64,000 bases of DNA from Avena insularis (Eukaryota; Streptophyta; Magnoliopsida; Poales; Poaceae), in assembly GCA_023614405.1 (NCBI GenBank), contig CM042696.1:335845211-335909210 (forward strand). Reading direction: 5' to 3'. The notes below the pieces were generated by a model, which worked only from the letters and a program-made list of their open reading frames with translations, was not told the origin of the DNA and ran no database searches. A program made the translations under genes and the position numbers. Of this stretch, positions 1-11,360 are shown piece by piece; within the stretch, counting starts at the first letter, position 1; every line of letters begins with the position of its first letter.

Positions 1-1326
1 TTGGTTTTTAACGGCCCACTTGTGTCCACCTAGGACCCGAGTTCTTGACACATGTTCCGAGATCGAGCGCCCTAACCACAGGTGGGTGTGTGGGCACGCC
101 ATCAGCTTACTACCTGATTTGAAAGTACTGTGCTGGGGGCCATAAAGTAGTTTGGGGCTTTATTACTATCTTGTACTTATGTCATGCTTTACTTCTTTAA
201 TTACGATTGTGCGTGGAGCACCTGTACTGTTTACAAACATGGAATGTTTTCGCGATATCGACAAGCCCAGTCACACTTTTGGGTTCCCAGTCGTTTACAG
301 CCATTGGCACATACCCTGGGTCCGTCTCGGAGCCGGTCAACTTCGTTGCGGGTAGCTTAGTGGGGTGGCCCCCATGTACTTGCTTTGGGTCCAGGAAACG
401 TCGTGTCCGAGGCCCCGTCGCATACCATTATGTGTATGTTCATGATCTTGCTCATATTCGGATCTGACAATGAGGGTTGAAGTGCATGTGGATACTTTGG
501 TGCACCCCTGCAGGGTTAAATCTTTTCGAAAAGCCGTGTCCGCGGTTATGGATGACTTGGAGCACAGTTTCTCGATCATAGACAACTATAACTAAATAAT
601 TGCTGTTATAATATGACTTGTATCTGATATGACTAGTAAGTTGGACAACCACGATGGAATGAATGAATAAAACTGCCAACTGTGTGAGTTTCCTCGGCAT
701 GACTTCCTCGTCTGGTCTCGAGGGGGAAATACCAGGATGGGCATGTTTGGTGTTAGTATCAGGTTGGTTCCGAATATGTCTTTCTTATCTCTCTCTGATA
801 GCCGACAGTGTATCGAGTCTCTATAGGTTGTTTAGTGCATGTTTCGCTACCGCTTCAGTCCACCATACCTATGTAGACGAGAGCCTCCGAATTCTAGACT
901 CGCTGTGTACTGGCCTCAGTACTGACTGCTCTCTTTTTCCTTTGCCCTTTGTCGGCACCCCTTTTGTTTAATAGGTATAAGTTCAACGTTGTTAGTAGGG
1001 TTACCCTTCCGCCTTGGACTAGGCAGGGTTATGGACGCCATTGGTTATTCTTCAGGGCTCTTTGCCCCATTTGCATCTTATCCGTACTCGGATGTTGTAT
1101 TATTTTCAAGGTGATTTGGATCTTTGCATTGTATATCTGTATTCTTGACTCATGGAGTCATTGTTGTAAATATATGTTCTGTGGGTTCCATCGTGGACTA
1201 TTGTGTAATGGTATTACTTTGTTTTCCACCCGTACGCAAGTGCCTTGTGGGCATCTTTGAATCGTTTCTATGCGGGTTTGGCGGGAAACGCTGAAACTTG
1301 CATATGGCCGATTCGAGGGTGTTACA
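1..1326 (+). mobile_element. 3' part of a LARD-like LTR, cut by the window edge
   Basis: The sequence aligns by eye with the 3' ends of the two long LTRs at 42799-47041 and 47236-49858. Shared blocks include the TTTATTACTATC stretch near 160, the GTCTGAAA/GGTTATGGAC block near 1030, and the last 60 bases. It ends in the same GGGTGTTACA terminus at 1326, so this is the 3' end of an LTR whose start lies before the window. It lacks some internal blocks of the other copies, so it is older or rearranged. Whether it is a solo LTR or the 3' LTR of a complete element cannot be told. No coding content. Confidence 0.8.
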
Positions 1327-3214
1327 CATTGTCTCTATTCATACAACCTTCCCAGGAAATAAAATATTTAGATTTGAATCTTTCTAGTCTGCACACCCTA
1401 GTTTTTTTGATATTGTAGCCACCAGTTGGAATAAGCCCATTTTCGGAGGCAACAATGATGCCATTTTGAATGCCAAGTTTAAAAGGCTTAGATATGACCT
1501 GAAACATTGGAGCAAAACAATTTCTAAGCTCTCTATCTGTATTGACAACTCGAATAAAGCTCTTTTGGAACTAGATAAAATTGAGGATAGAAGACATCTA
1601 ACAATTCCAGAGAGCAATTTTAGGAAAATTATAAAGCAACATCTGCTCAACCTGCTGGACTACAAGAGACAGTACTAGAAAATTAGATGTGTTATTAGAT
1701 GGACAAAGTTTGGAGATGAAAACTCAAAGTTTTTCGATGTTATGGATACTGAGAGATATAGAAGGAATAAAATTTCTCATCTGAATTTGACTGATGGTTC
1801 TGTGGTCACTTCTCATGGTGAAAAGGAGAAAATCATTTACCAAGCTCTTAAAGAGAGATTAGGTACCACCCATAACCCACAAATGAAAATGGACCTGGAG
1901 GATCTCATACAACCTGTACCTAGACTTGATGAGCTGTCAGCCCCATTCACATCTGATGAAATTGATCTGGTTGTCAAACAGATGCCTCCTAATAAAGCTC
2001 CAGGACCTGATGGATTCAATGGGCATTTCCACAAAACTTGATGGCATATTATTAAAGCAGATATCTATATGTTATGTAAGACTTTCATGATGGTAACCTG
2101 GATCTAGAAAGTTTAAATATAGGATACATAACTCTGGTTCCAAAAAAGGGAACACCTGAAACTATCAATGATTATATACCTATTACTCTTCTAAATTGTT
2201 GTCTTAAAATCATTACCAAGGTATTGGTAAATATAATACAGAAGGTGGTTCTTAAAATTGTTCATAAAAATCAATATGGATTGTCTTGCATGGCATTTGA
2301 ATTCATTCATCAAAGTGAGCACTCTAAGAAGGAAATTATTCTACTCAAATTGGATTTTGCAAAGGCCTTTGACACAATTGATCACAAAGCTATGATCAAA
2401 ATAATGAAGCAAATGGGATTTGATGACAAGTGGCTTAAATGGATTGAAATTATTTTTGGCTCTGGGAAATCCTCAGTCCTACTCAATGGGGTCCCTAGTA
2501 TACAATTCCATTGCAAAAGAGGTGTCAGACAAGGGGATCCTATTTCACCATTAATCTTTGTCTTGGCAGCTAATCTCTTACAATCTGCAATTAACAGAGC
2601 ACACTCCTTGCATATGCTTGAAGCACCATTTCCCTGTAACCTTAATATGCATTTTCCAGTTGTGCAATATGCAGATGACACCATTATAATTATGCCTGCC
2701 AACATAGTACAAGTCACCAGAATGAAGAATATCATGGATGCTAATGCTGCTTCTACTGGTTTAGACATCAATGACAGTAAATCTATTATGATCCCCATGA
2801 ATATAAATGATCAATTAACTACTGATCTAGCTATGCTCCTTGGATGTGTTATTGGGAAAATGACTTTCACATATTTGAGTTTGCCATTGGGAACTACCAA
2901 GCCGACAATGACTGATCTAATGCCCCTTGTAGACAGCGTTGAGAGAAACCTTTCAGCCAATTATATGATGATGTCTTACAGTGGAAGAACAACACAAATT
3001 AACTCTCTATTAACTTCCATTCTTATGTTCCCAATGTGCACTATTAAGATTTTGCCAAAAATAATAGAGTATGTGGACAATATTAGAAGACACTGCTTAT
3101 GGAACAACAAGGATGGAAATGGAGAAAACTGCAATGCATTAATTTCTTGGGATAAGGTATGTAGTCCCAAGGACAAAGGAGGTATGGGTGTGTTAAATCT
3201 AAGAATTCAGAATG
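1327..3214 (+). mobile_element. LINE-1: 5'-truncated non-LTR (L1-type) retrotransposon fragment
   Basis: Only the connector region and reverse transcriptase of a plant L1-type ORF2 remain. There is no endonuclease, ORF1 or poly(A) tail. The left edge abuts the LTR terminus at 1326, and recognisable ORF2 sequence starts by about 1400. The right edge is at the coding stop near 3217, where Athila-like sequence begins inside a 22-base direct repeat. 5' truncation is normal for LINEs. The missing 3' end suggests later deletion or replacement by the neighbouring element. Confidence 0.8.
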
Positions 3215-3219
3215 TTTAG
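1400..3219 (+). pseudogene. LINE-1 ORF2 remnant, reverse transcriptase
   Basis: The product would be the reverse transcriptase that copies LINE RNA at the nicked target. Reading + strand frames in order gives the pre-RT connector with GDENSKFF (about 1710), the RT entry motif NKAPGPDGF (about 1990), LDFAKAFDTIDH (about 2350), GVRQGDPISP (about 2521) and the catalytic YADD at 2668-2679. The C-terminal part is clean from 2224 to the stop at 3217. Upstream, stops at about 1678 and 2039 and a frameshift near 2050-2220 break the frame. The active-site aspartates are present, but the gene lacks its 5' endonuclease half and the zinc-binding C-terminus. Inactive fragment. Confidence 0.85.
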
Positions 3220-3382
3220 AACACTCTAGTTTTCATGCACTGTTGTGTTGTTCTTGGAGCATCTTTGTTTTAGTTTTTAGTTTTTTTTGCTTGGTTTGCT
3301 GCAATAAGTTGGTTGGATCCCAGCACTTCTTTTGGAGAGAGACACACTCTGCTTTCATTATTTAGAACACTCTAGTTTTCAT
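3215..3382 (+). repeat. 22-base direct repeat at the LINE/element B boundary
   Basis: The motif TTTAGAACACTCTAGTTTTC plus AT occurs at 3215-3236 and again, identically, at 3361-3382, 146 bases apart. The first copy contains the stop codon of the LINE-1 reading frame and marks the switch to Athila-like sequence. The related element A has no such pair. Confidence 0.8.
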
Positions 3383-4156
3383 TCTTATTGTTTTGTGAGC
3401 GTTCTCTTTTGCTAGCACTATGTTTAGCCTTAGTTTTCTTGTGATTCCAGCTTAGAACTTTTTAGTTCTTATTTGTGGATTTGTGAGACAAGCTCACTGA
3501 TCTTTATTTATTATTATCTTTGTGAGTTGTTTCAAATAATTCGATTGGTGTTGGAAGAGAGTAGAAAGCTTCATGCTTTAGTGGTACAAAAGGGAGCTTG
3601 TTTTGACTGTGTCTTAGACTTTATCATGTCATACTAGATGTTGCTTTGACCTTATGCTTAGTGATTATTGCTGTAGCATGACTTGTTCCAAACAATTGAG
3701 ATTGCTTAATGTGCCTTGAAAGAATCATGCGTTGTTTTAGCATACAAAAGCATAATATTGTGGTATTCTCCTTTGATGCTTTGTTTGGGTTGACTTGGCA
3801 CATGCTCACACCATGTTATGACTATAAACCAGTCACCTTAGCCTCTATAATTATTTAGTTTTTGCCTTGTGGTACCACTTTATGCTTTGATTGATAATGT
3901 TTTATCGCTCTGCATGATTATGGCCATTATTGCTCTCTTAGTTGGTCGCTCCCAGTCTTTTGCTAGCCTCCACTTGTAATGAGTAAGATCTACTCATGCA
4001 TCCAACTCCCAAGAAACCAAGTTATTCCAAAGAGTCCACTATAAATTCCTATGCATGGTGTGTTACACCATTCCAAGTATATTCTTGTTTTATCTATCTT
4101 CCAAATTAAACTTGTTATGTGAAAATTAGTGATTAAAGCTCTCACAAACTTGATTC
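3215..4156 (+). mobile_element. Athila-like element B, internal 3' region, left part
   Basis: Non-coding sequence parallels element A from about 7990 to 8740. Shared landmarks are the TTGTGTTGTTCTTGGAGC block (3240 against 8007), the TTGACTTGGCACATGCTCAC block (3789 against 8376) and the TTATGGCCATTATTGCTCTC block. It stops at 4156, where element A is inserted, and resumes at 11361. The 5' LTR, primer site and coding part of B are missing. No open reading frame of note. Confidence 0.8.
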
Positions 4157-5578
4157 TGATACATTGCAAATGTATCCATAATTTTTGATGTTCCATGCTT
4201 GGTTTTATCCACTTTCTTGTGTTTTGTCCACACTTTGGAGTACTTTTCATATGATTTCTTGGACTACCCTATTAACAAGAGTCACAGTGCCAGCTGCCTG
4301 TTTTCTGCTGTTTTTGGTTCCAGGAAAGTCAGAAAATGAATATTCTCGGAATTGGACGGGATAAAAGCCAAAGTGCCTATTTTTCCAGAAGACTCCAAGA
4401 GCCTGAATACGAGACGGAGGAGGGCCAGGGGCCACACCCCTGTAGCGCCAGGCCTGACCGCGCCAGGGCATGGTGTGGTGGCCCCAGGCACCCCCTCGGT
4501 CTCCCTCTTCACGTATAAGAAGCCTTCTGACCTAACAACTTTGGGGGGTTCGACGTTTTTCCAGAAGGAGTTCCGCTCTGCCGCCACCACCAGATTCCAC
4601 GAAACAGCACCAGAAACTCCGTTCTGGCACCCTGCCGGGACGAGGAATTGGAGGAGATCATCGCCATCATCATCACCATCGCTTCTCCATCGACCATCCA
4701 TGTTTCCCCCATCTATGAGTGAGTAATCCCCCGATGTAGGCTATGGGGATGGTAGGGATTGGATGAGATCGTTCAGGTAATGGCATCAGATTGTTAGGGC
4801 ATGGTGCCTAGTATCTTTTATTAGTGCTTTATGACTTTGTTGCGACTTGTTGTGCTTAATGCTTGTCACTTGGGCCCGAGTGCCATGATTTCAGATCTGA
4901 ACATGTTATTGATTCATTATGATAGTATTGTTTTTGGTCTTATCTGCAGTTGTATACACACGTTGTTGTCCGGAACCAATGGCCCCGAAGTGACAGAAAT
5001 CGGGATAACCGGAAGGGAATGGCTTTGATGTGAGGATCACATGTGTTCACGGAGTGTTAATGCTTTGCTCCGGTGCTCTATTAAAAGGAGCACCTTAATT
5101 GCCAGTAGTTCCCTAGAGGCCCCGCTGCAAACGGGCTGGCAGGACAAAAGATGTTGTGCAAGTTCTCATTGCGAGCACATATGACTATATATGGAACACA
5201 TGCCTAGGATTGTCTAGTACTTGGATACTTTATCTTATTTATCTGCAATTGCCCTATGTTCTGATTGTTATGTGAATTGTCTTGTCCATGCAACGCCCGT
5301 CCATCCATCCCTATGCCTACCGCACTCGAATCCCACTGTTACTGCTTTTGTTACTACTGTATTTACTTTACTACTGCTGCTAGTTTACTATTACTACTAC
5401 AAAACTGTTGCTACTGATAAACTGCTGTGAGCAAGATTGTTTCCAGGTGTAGCTGAATTGACAACTCAATTGTTAAGGCTTATAAATATTCTTTGGCTCC
5501 CCTTATGTCGAATCAATAAATTGGGTTTCACTTCCCTCGAAAATACTACGATACACCCCCTATACTTGTGGGTCATCA
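4157..5578 (+). repeat. 5' LTR of element A
   Basis: 1422 bases, starting TGATACATTGCAAATGTATC and ending TATACTTGTGGGTCATCA. The 3' copy is 1429 bases and differs by eye mainly by scattered single changes and one small block near 4430-4460, which points to a fairly recent insertion. A TATA-like GTATAAGAAG lies near 4513 and may set the transcript start. Short reading frames inside the LTR are chance. Confidence 0.92.
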
Positions 5579-5589
5579 AGACTATTTTC

Positions 5590-5607
5590 TGGCGCCGTTA
5601 CCAGGGA
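5590..5607 (+). promoter_or_regulatory. Primer binding site, tRNA-Asp type, element A
   Basis: TGGCGCCGTTACCAGGGA lies 11 bases after the 5' LTR. It matches the Athila-lineage primer site TGGCGCCGTTGCCGGGGA, complementary to tRNA-Asp, with two changes. It marks where minus-strand DNA synthesis would start. Confidence 0.9.
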
Positions 5608-5895
5608 GCATAGCTTTATTTATCAAGTCCACTTGGATTCACTATTGTTCAAGCTAAGTTTATTTTCTCCTTGTTTGCTTGTTTCTTTATCAAAAATACA
5701 AAAAAGTAGTTTCTACTCTAGTTGTTATTTTCATTGGTATGTTATTGTCTTGCCTTATCATGCTTGTTGTCAATGGTTGGTTTCTTTGAAACTGAATCTT
5801 ATTGGCAAGGTGGGTTCACGGAAGATGAAAAATATTATTATAAGGAACACCGCTTGTCACAAAAAGGGAAACACTTATAGGAATAAATTGATAAA

Positions 5896-6792
5896 TTGTA
5901 TACCATTGCTAGAAACGTGTGCTCTACTTATAATGTTACTTATTGCTTGGATAAATCTTGTTGTTGTAGGAGGTACAAACACCTCCCTTTTCAATGTGAG
6001 TATAATGAAAATGTTACCATATCTTCTTATGTTAAAGGAAATTATGACTTTTATGATGTGGAACAAATTGAAGAATTTATTGCTTGGAAGGGTGCTTTTG
6101 AACTTGCTAGTTTGCTTGAAAATATTGATGATTCACCTTACAAATATGAGGTTTATGGTATACTTAAATTTTGCTTTGATAATTACAAGGATGAAAATGG
6201 CTATATTCTTGAATATTTTAATAGATGCTTTCCACAAATGGAAGAGACTAATGCCTTGCAGGATCCTATGGAAGAAGAATTTGATGAACCTGAAATCTCA
6301 TTAGATGAAAAAGAGGAGGAGAGTGATGAACAAAAGGAGGAAGAATGGATTAGCTACCCATGCCTACCTTCTAATGAGAGTAACTCTTTATCCCTTACAT
6401 TATTTGATTGTCCTCCATGCTTACTAAAGGAGGATGGATGTTATGTTCCTGAGGATTCTTTTGAAAGTGTTTATAATAAAGCTCTAGTGCTTGTACATCA
6501 TGAAAAGCATGCTTTATGTGATAGTTATATTGTTGAGTTTCTTCATGAGGCTACTGAAAATTATTATGAGAGAGGAAAATATGGCTGTAGAAGTTTTCAT
6601 GGTATTGAAACACCTCTCTATGTGCTGAAAGTTTTGAAGTTACTCTTGTTTTATCTTCCTATGCCTGTCACTTTGTTCTTTGCGAATTTATTTGCATACA
6701 CGATTCCTATTCATAGGAAGTGGGTTAGACTTAAATGTGTTTTGAATTTGCTTCTTGATGCTCTCTCTTACTTCAACTCATATTTCTTATGA
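5896..6792 (+). CDS. Uncharacterised internal ORF of non-autonomous Athila-like element A
   Basis: A 298-residue open frame, acidic in its middle (an E/D-rich run at about residues 120-150 including EEEFDEPEISLDEKEEESDE) and hydrophobic near the C-terminus (about residues 245-275, a possible membrane segment). It lies where Athila elements carry gag, and the next block is a protease remnant. I see no zinc knuckle or capsid motif, so a Gag assignment rests on position only. The frame probably began upstream: an overlapping frame from 5825 (starting MKN) carries related sequence and is joined by a frameshift near 5950-5990. The ATG at 5896 is therefore not a confident start. Similar ORFs are common in Triticeae Sabrina-type elements. 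Confidence 0.55.
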   Translation: MYTIARNVCSTYNVTYCLDKSCCCRRYKHLPFQCEYNENVTISSYVKGNYDFYDVEQIEEFIAWKGAFELASLLENIDDSPYKYEVYGILKFCFDNYKDENGYILEYFNRCFPQMEETNALQDPMEEEFDEPEISLDEKEEESDEQKEEEWISYPCLPSNESNSLSLTLFDCPPCLLKEDGCYVPEDSFESVYNKALVLVHHEKHALCDSYIVEFLHEATENYYERGKYGCRSFHGIETPLYVLKVLKLLLFYLPMPVTLFFANLFAYTIPIHRKWVRLKCVLNLLLDALSYFNSYFL

Positions 6793-6804
6793 GAGCATCC
6801 TCTC

Positions 6805-7089
6805 AAACTATTATGCCTGAAGATGATAATATGTCTATTATTCTTGGGATACCTTTTCTTAAATACTACAGGAGCTGTTATTTATTGTAATCAAGGGAAG
6901 GTGACCTTCAATGTTAATGACAAGGAACATACTGTCTATTTCCCCAAGAAGATTGAAAGGACTTATGGTTTGAATTCAATTGAACATGTTGAAGGCATTC
7001 AAGTTGGAGAAATATATTGTCCCATACCAAGAGAAAAATTTGAAACTATTATGATTGGGACCATTGCTATCAAGGTTGAGGTAACATAA
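6805..7089 (+). pseudogene. Retropepsin C-terminal remnant of element A
   Basis: After the acidic ORF the sequence reads MSIILGIPFLK in one frame. From about 6863 it reads TTGAVIYCNQGKVTFNVND in another, to a stop at 7087. The pattern ILG.PFL..TGAVI is the C-terminal half of a gypsy aspartic protease. The N-terminal half with the catalytic Asp-Thr/Ser-Gly is missing, and a frameshift at AAATACTACAGG splits what is left. It could not function. Confidence 0.6.
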
Positions 7090-9931
7090 TCATTAGTGGA
7101 ATACAAAGTTTTGTCTCATATGGAATTGTTTTGGTAGCAAGACCTGATCAACCTTGTTAACAAAAGGATTTCATTGAACAAAACAATGTTTTCACCATGA
7201 TTATCTCCGCTTACTTCTATTCTATCCATTTTTGTTTTTGCTTATGCCTAACTTAAAGGCGTTAAAGAAAAGTACTTATTGGGAGATAACCTAAAAGCTT
7301 TAGATGAGTCTTGGAAGTTATTACTTCAGTAATAACCGCTCCTTATCCTTTTTATTTGCTTTTTGTGCCAAGAATAACCTCTAATGAGAGAGAAGTAATG
7401 ATTGGGAAATTTGCTATCCCGAAACAGATTTCTGTGCTTCACCGTAAAAATTCGTGTAAAATCTCTGAACGTCTTTTTGAGGCGTGGAATTTTGTGCTTC
7501 TGCCCCAGGTTGTTATCTAACTTTCGTTAGTTTAACACTTTTTGATTTTAACAACATAAGGTCTTCTAAAAAATTCGTCTTTACCTTCTGGTCTGTTTTG
7601 ACAGATTTCTGCCATTTTCTGCATTTGCTTCTTGTTGGTTCCTTTTTAAGTTCTTTTGGGGAATTGAGCTTTTTGAGGGAAGTTCTACAGTAGCTAGTGT
7701 TCTAATGTAAGTTTATTTGGTGTTAGAACTGAACTTTAAGACTTATTTATCTTGAGTGCACTAATGTTGCTAATAAAGATTGCGTGAAGTTTTGTATGAA
7801 GGAAAAAATTTCAGGTGTATGGAAGGAATGAGTAATGAGATGAAGGATGGACTAAAGCTCAAGCTTGGGGATGCCACGCGTGTCACCCCAAGAAATATAC
7901 AAGAAGTACAAGCGTCAAAGCTTGGGGATGCCCAAGGCATCCCCTTCTTCATCAATAAAAATCCCAGGTTTCTTTCAAACACTTTATTTTTATTGTTTCA
8001 TGCATAGTTGTGTTGTTCTTGGAGCGTCTTCTTTTTTGTTTTTTTGGTTTTTAGTTTGCGTGGTTTTCTTAGTTTTCTGAATAAATTGGTTGGACCTCCT
8101 CTTTCATGCATTGGTGTTCAAATAATTTGGTTTGGTTTGGAAAAGAGTAGGAAAGCTCATGCTTAAGTGGTAAAAAGAGTTTGTTTTTGACTGTGGCCTA
8201 TGCTTTGTCATGCCATGCTTGATATTTTTTTGGCTTTATGCTTAGTATTCTTTGCTGTAGCATGACTTGTTATAAACAATTGAGATTTCTTAATGTGCTT
8301 TGGAAGAATCATGCGTTGTTTTAGCATATTAAAGCATAGTATTGTGGTATTCTCCTTTGATGCTTTATTTGGGTTGACTTGGCACATGCTCACACCATGT
8401 TATGACTATCCCAAGTCACCATAAGCCTTTATGATCCTTTAGTTTTCAACTTGTAGTATCACTTTATGCTTTGATCAATGATGTTTTGTCGCTCTGCATG
8501 ATTATGGCCATTATTGCTCTCTCTCGTTTGTCGCTCCCTTACTATTTGCTAGCCTTCACTTTCACTGAGTATGTTGTACTCATGTTTCCAACTCCCTAAA
8601 ACCAAATATTGCCAAAGTGTCCACCATACCTACCTATTAGCATCATTTGCTACTTCCGTGCATATTCAATATGCCTTGTTTTCTTCCGAATAAAATGTTT
8701 GCTTGTTATGAGAAAGTTAGTTAGTAAAGCTCTCATTAACTTGATGGCACACTTTATTTTCTTGCATTTAATAAACCTGAACCATTGCGTTCTTCTTTGT
8801 TGCGTATATGCTTGCACTTTATAAGTTGAAGTTGGCAGAACCATGTATCATGGGGAACGCTTTCAACATTGCATTGGTACTTAGTACCTCGTTGATATCA
8901 TGTTCTTTTGCTTATGGATCCCGGCGGCGTGAAATAAAAGTTGAACTTGTAAGATCATGGAGTTTGTATGTATGTTAGAGAAACGTCTGGGCCGCTAGCC
9001 TAAGCCATGCCTAATCATGGTGGAAACTTGCAGCATAACCATAATGAGCAGTCTATGAAGCATCCTCAATAAAAATCTATGCACATAGTAAATAAAAAGA
9101 TCGTTGAGATGCTCATTGTCTGCTTGCCTTGTCATTTTGATTATGGGATAGCTCCTATGTCATGTGCAAGGGGTACCCCGTTGGCGGTTCTCTATGATAC
9201 GTATATACTTACAATGACAAGAGCTTACTTGTGACTGAAGTTGAGTAGCATGAGGATCGGTCTTCGTAAGTAAGGGGCATGAGACTTTGATTTATAACTT
9301 GTCAAGCATATCCTCTTAGTTGTGTCACTTTAACCTTAACCATTTAAAGATTCTTATGATAGGGGAAATGAGAGCTCAAAGCTAATGAGTACCATACTTT
9401 CAGCATTTGGAAGCCTTTCAAACTTTTCAAAACCTGTTCATTTCCTTGTTGAGTCTCCACACATTCTATGAGCACTTTCTTGAGAGCATAGTGGCCATTC
9501 TTAGTTCTATGAGCATTGTCCCCAAGACTTGTTGATTGGTGCATACCTTGATATTGCTTGTTTTAAACTATTTGTATCTAGTCACGCTTGTAAACTTTGA
9601 AGGTGTCCTATGCATTTTTGTTTGCTACTCTATGAGGGACAAGCTGAATGCCACTATGCTATGTTTTCTTTATGTGAAACAAACAATTGTCTTGCAAAGC
9701 ATTGTTATTCATGAATCTTTTGTTTGTGGCTTTTCATGTTGCATCATAGTTTCTTTGTCTTATTGCTAGAACTTTGTCTTTCGTGTTATGATTGAAGTAC
9801 TATGATCCCAGCTTTGAATGTTTGACAAATACTTTGATCAAGTTTATGATGGTGCATGTCACCTCAAAAATTATTCTTTCTTTTTATCACTTACCTACTC
9901 GAGGACGAGCAGGAGTTAAGCTTGGGGATGT
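7090..9931 (+). other. Non-coding 3' internal region of element A, ending in the polypurine tract
   Basis: 2.8 kb AT-rich sequence with no supported gene, where RT and integrase would be in an autonomous Athila. It is conserved with element B from about 7990 on. It holds two copies of AAGCTTGGGGATGCC (about 7861 and 7918), the second followed by a perfect hairpin (7924-7944). It ends with GGAGTTAAGCTTGGGGATGT directly before the 3' LTR at 9932, the expected position of the polypurine tract that primes plus-strand DNA. Confidence 0.75.
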
Positions 9932-11360
9932 TGATACATTGCAAATGTATCTATAATTTTTGATGTTCCATGCTTGGTTTTATCCACTTTCTTGTGTTTT
10001 GTCCACAATTTGGAGTACTTTTCAGATGATTTCTTGGACTAACCTATTAACAAGAGCCACAATGCCAGCTGCCTGTTTTCTGCTGTTTTTGGTTCCAAGA
10101 AAGTCAGAAAATGAATATTCTCGGAATTGGACGGGACAAAAGCCAAAGTGCCTATTTTTCCAGAAGACTCCAGGAGCCAGAATACGAGACGGAGGAGGGC
10201 CAGGGGCTGGCCACCCCCCTAGGCGCGGGCTGGGCCTGGCCGCGCCAGGGCATGGTGTGGTGGCCCCAGGCACCCCCTCGGTCTCGCTCTTCGCCTATAA
10301 GAAGCCTTCTGACCTAAAAACTTCGGGGGGTCGACGTTTTTCCAGAAGGAGTTCCGCTCCGCCGCCACCACCAGATTCCACGAAACAGCACCAGAAACTC
10401 CATTCTGGCACCCTGCCGGGACGAGGAATTGGAGGAGATCATCGCCATCATCATCACCATCGCTTCTCCATCGACCATCCATGTTTCCCCCATATATGAG
10501 TGAGTAATCCCCCGTTGTAGGCTATGGGGATGGTAGGGATTGGATGAGATCATTCATGTAATGGCATCAGATTGTTAGGGCATGGTGCCTAGTATCTTTT
10601 ATTAGTGCTTTATGACTTTGTTGCGACTTGTTGTGCTTAATGCTTGTCACTAGGGCCCGAGTGCCATGATTTCATATATGAACATGTTATTGATTCATTA
10701 TGATAGTATTGTTTTTGGTCTTATCTGCAAGTTGTATACACACGTTGTTGTCCGAAACCAATGGCCCCGAAGTGACAGAAATCGGGATAACCGGAAGGGA
10801 ATGGCTTTGATGTGAGGATCACATGTGTTCACGGAGTGTTAATGCTTTGCTCCGGTGCTCTATTAAAAGGAGCACTTTAATTGCCAGTAGTTCCCTAGAG
10901 GCCCCGCTGCAAATGGGCTGGCAGGACAAAATATGTTGTGCAAGTTCTCATTGCGAGCAAGTATGACTATATATGGAACACATGCCTAGGATTGTCTAGT
11001 ACTTGGATGCTTTATCTTATTTATCTACAATTGCCCTATGTTCTGATTGTTATGTGAATTGTCTTGTCCATGCAACGCCCGTCCATCCATCCCTATGCCT
11101 ACTGCACTCGAATCCCACTGTTAGTGCTTTTGTTACTACTGTCTTTACTTTACTACTGCTGCTACTTTACTATTCCTACTACAAAGCTGTTGCTACTGAT
11201 AAACTGCTGTGAGCAAGATTGTTTCCAGGTGCAGCTAAATTGACAACTCAGTTGTTAAGGCTTATAAATATTCTTTGGCTCCCCTTGTGTCGAATCAATA
11301 AATTTGGTTTCACTTCCCTCGAAAATACTGCGATACACCCCCTATACTTGTGGGTCATCA
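9932..11360 (+). repeat. 3' LTR of element A
   Basis: 1429 bases matching the 5' LTR at 4157-5578 from TGATACATTGC to GGGTCATCA. It is followed by GATTG, one base different from the left flank GATTC. Confidence 0.92.

Larger units (their letters stand above)
4157..11360 (+). mobile_element. Athila-like (Sabrina-type) gypsy element A, complete but non-autonomous
   Basis: A 7.2 kb LTR retrotransposon with two near-identical LTRs (4157-5578 and 9932-11360, TGATAC...GGGTCATCA), a tRNA-Asp-type primer site after the 5' LTR and a purine-rich tract before the 3' LTR. The flanks are GATTC (4152-4156) and GATTG (11361-11365), a five-base target duplication with one change. It sits inside element B, whose internal sequence continues on both sides. 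There is no reverse transcriptase or integrase, only a Gag-region reading frame and a protease stub, so it would have depended on a relative's enzymes. The name Sabrina-type is from memory of LTR termini. Confidence 0.88.

Noticed and set aside
4336..4726. Frames of 60-139 residues on both strands near 4300-4700, repeated at 10022-10550
   Set aside because: Inside the LTRs of element A, GC-rich with frames open on both strands; not genes.
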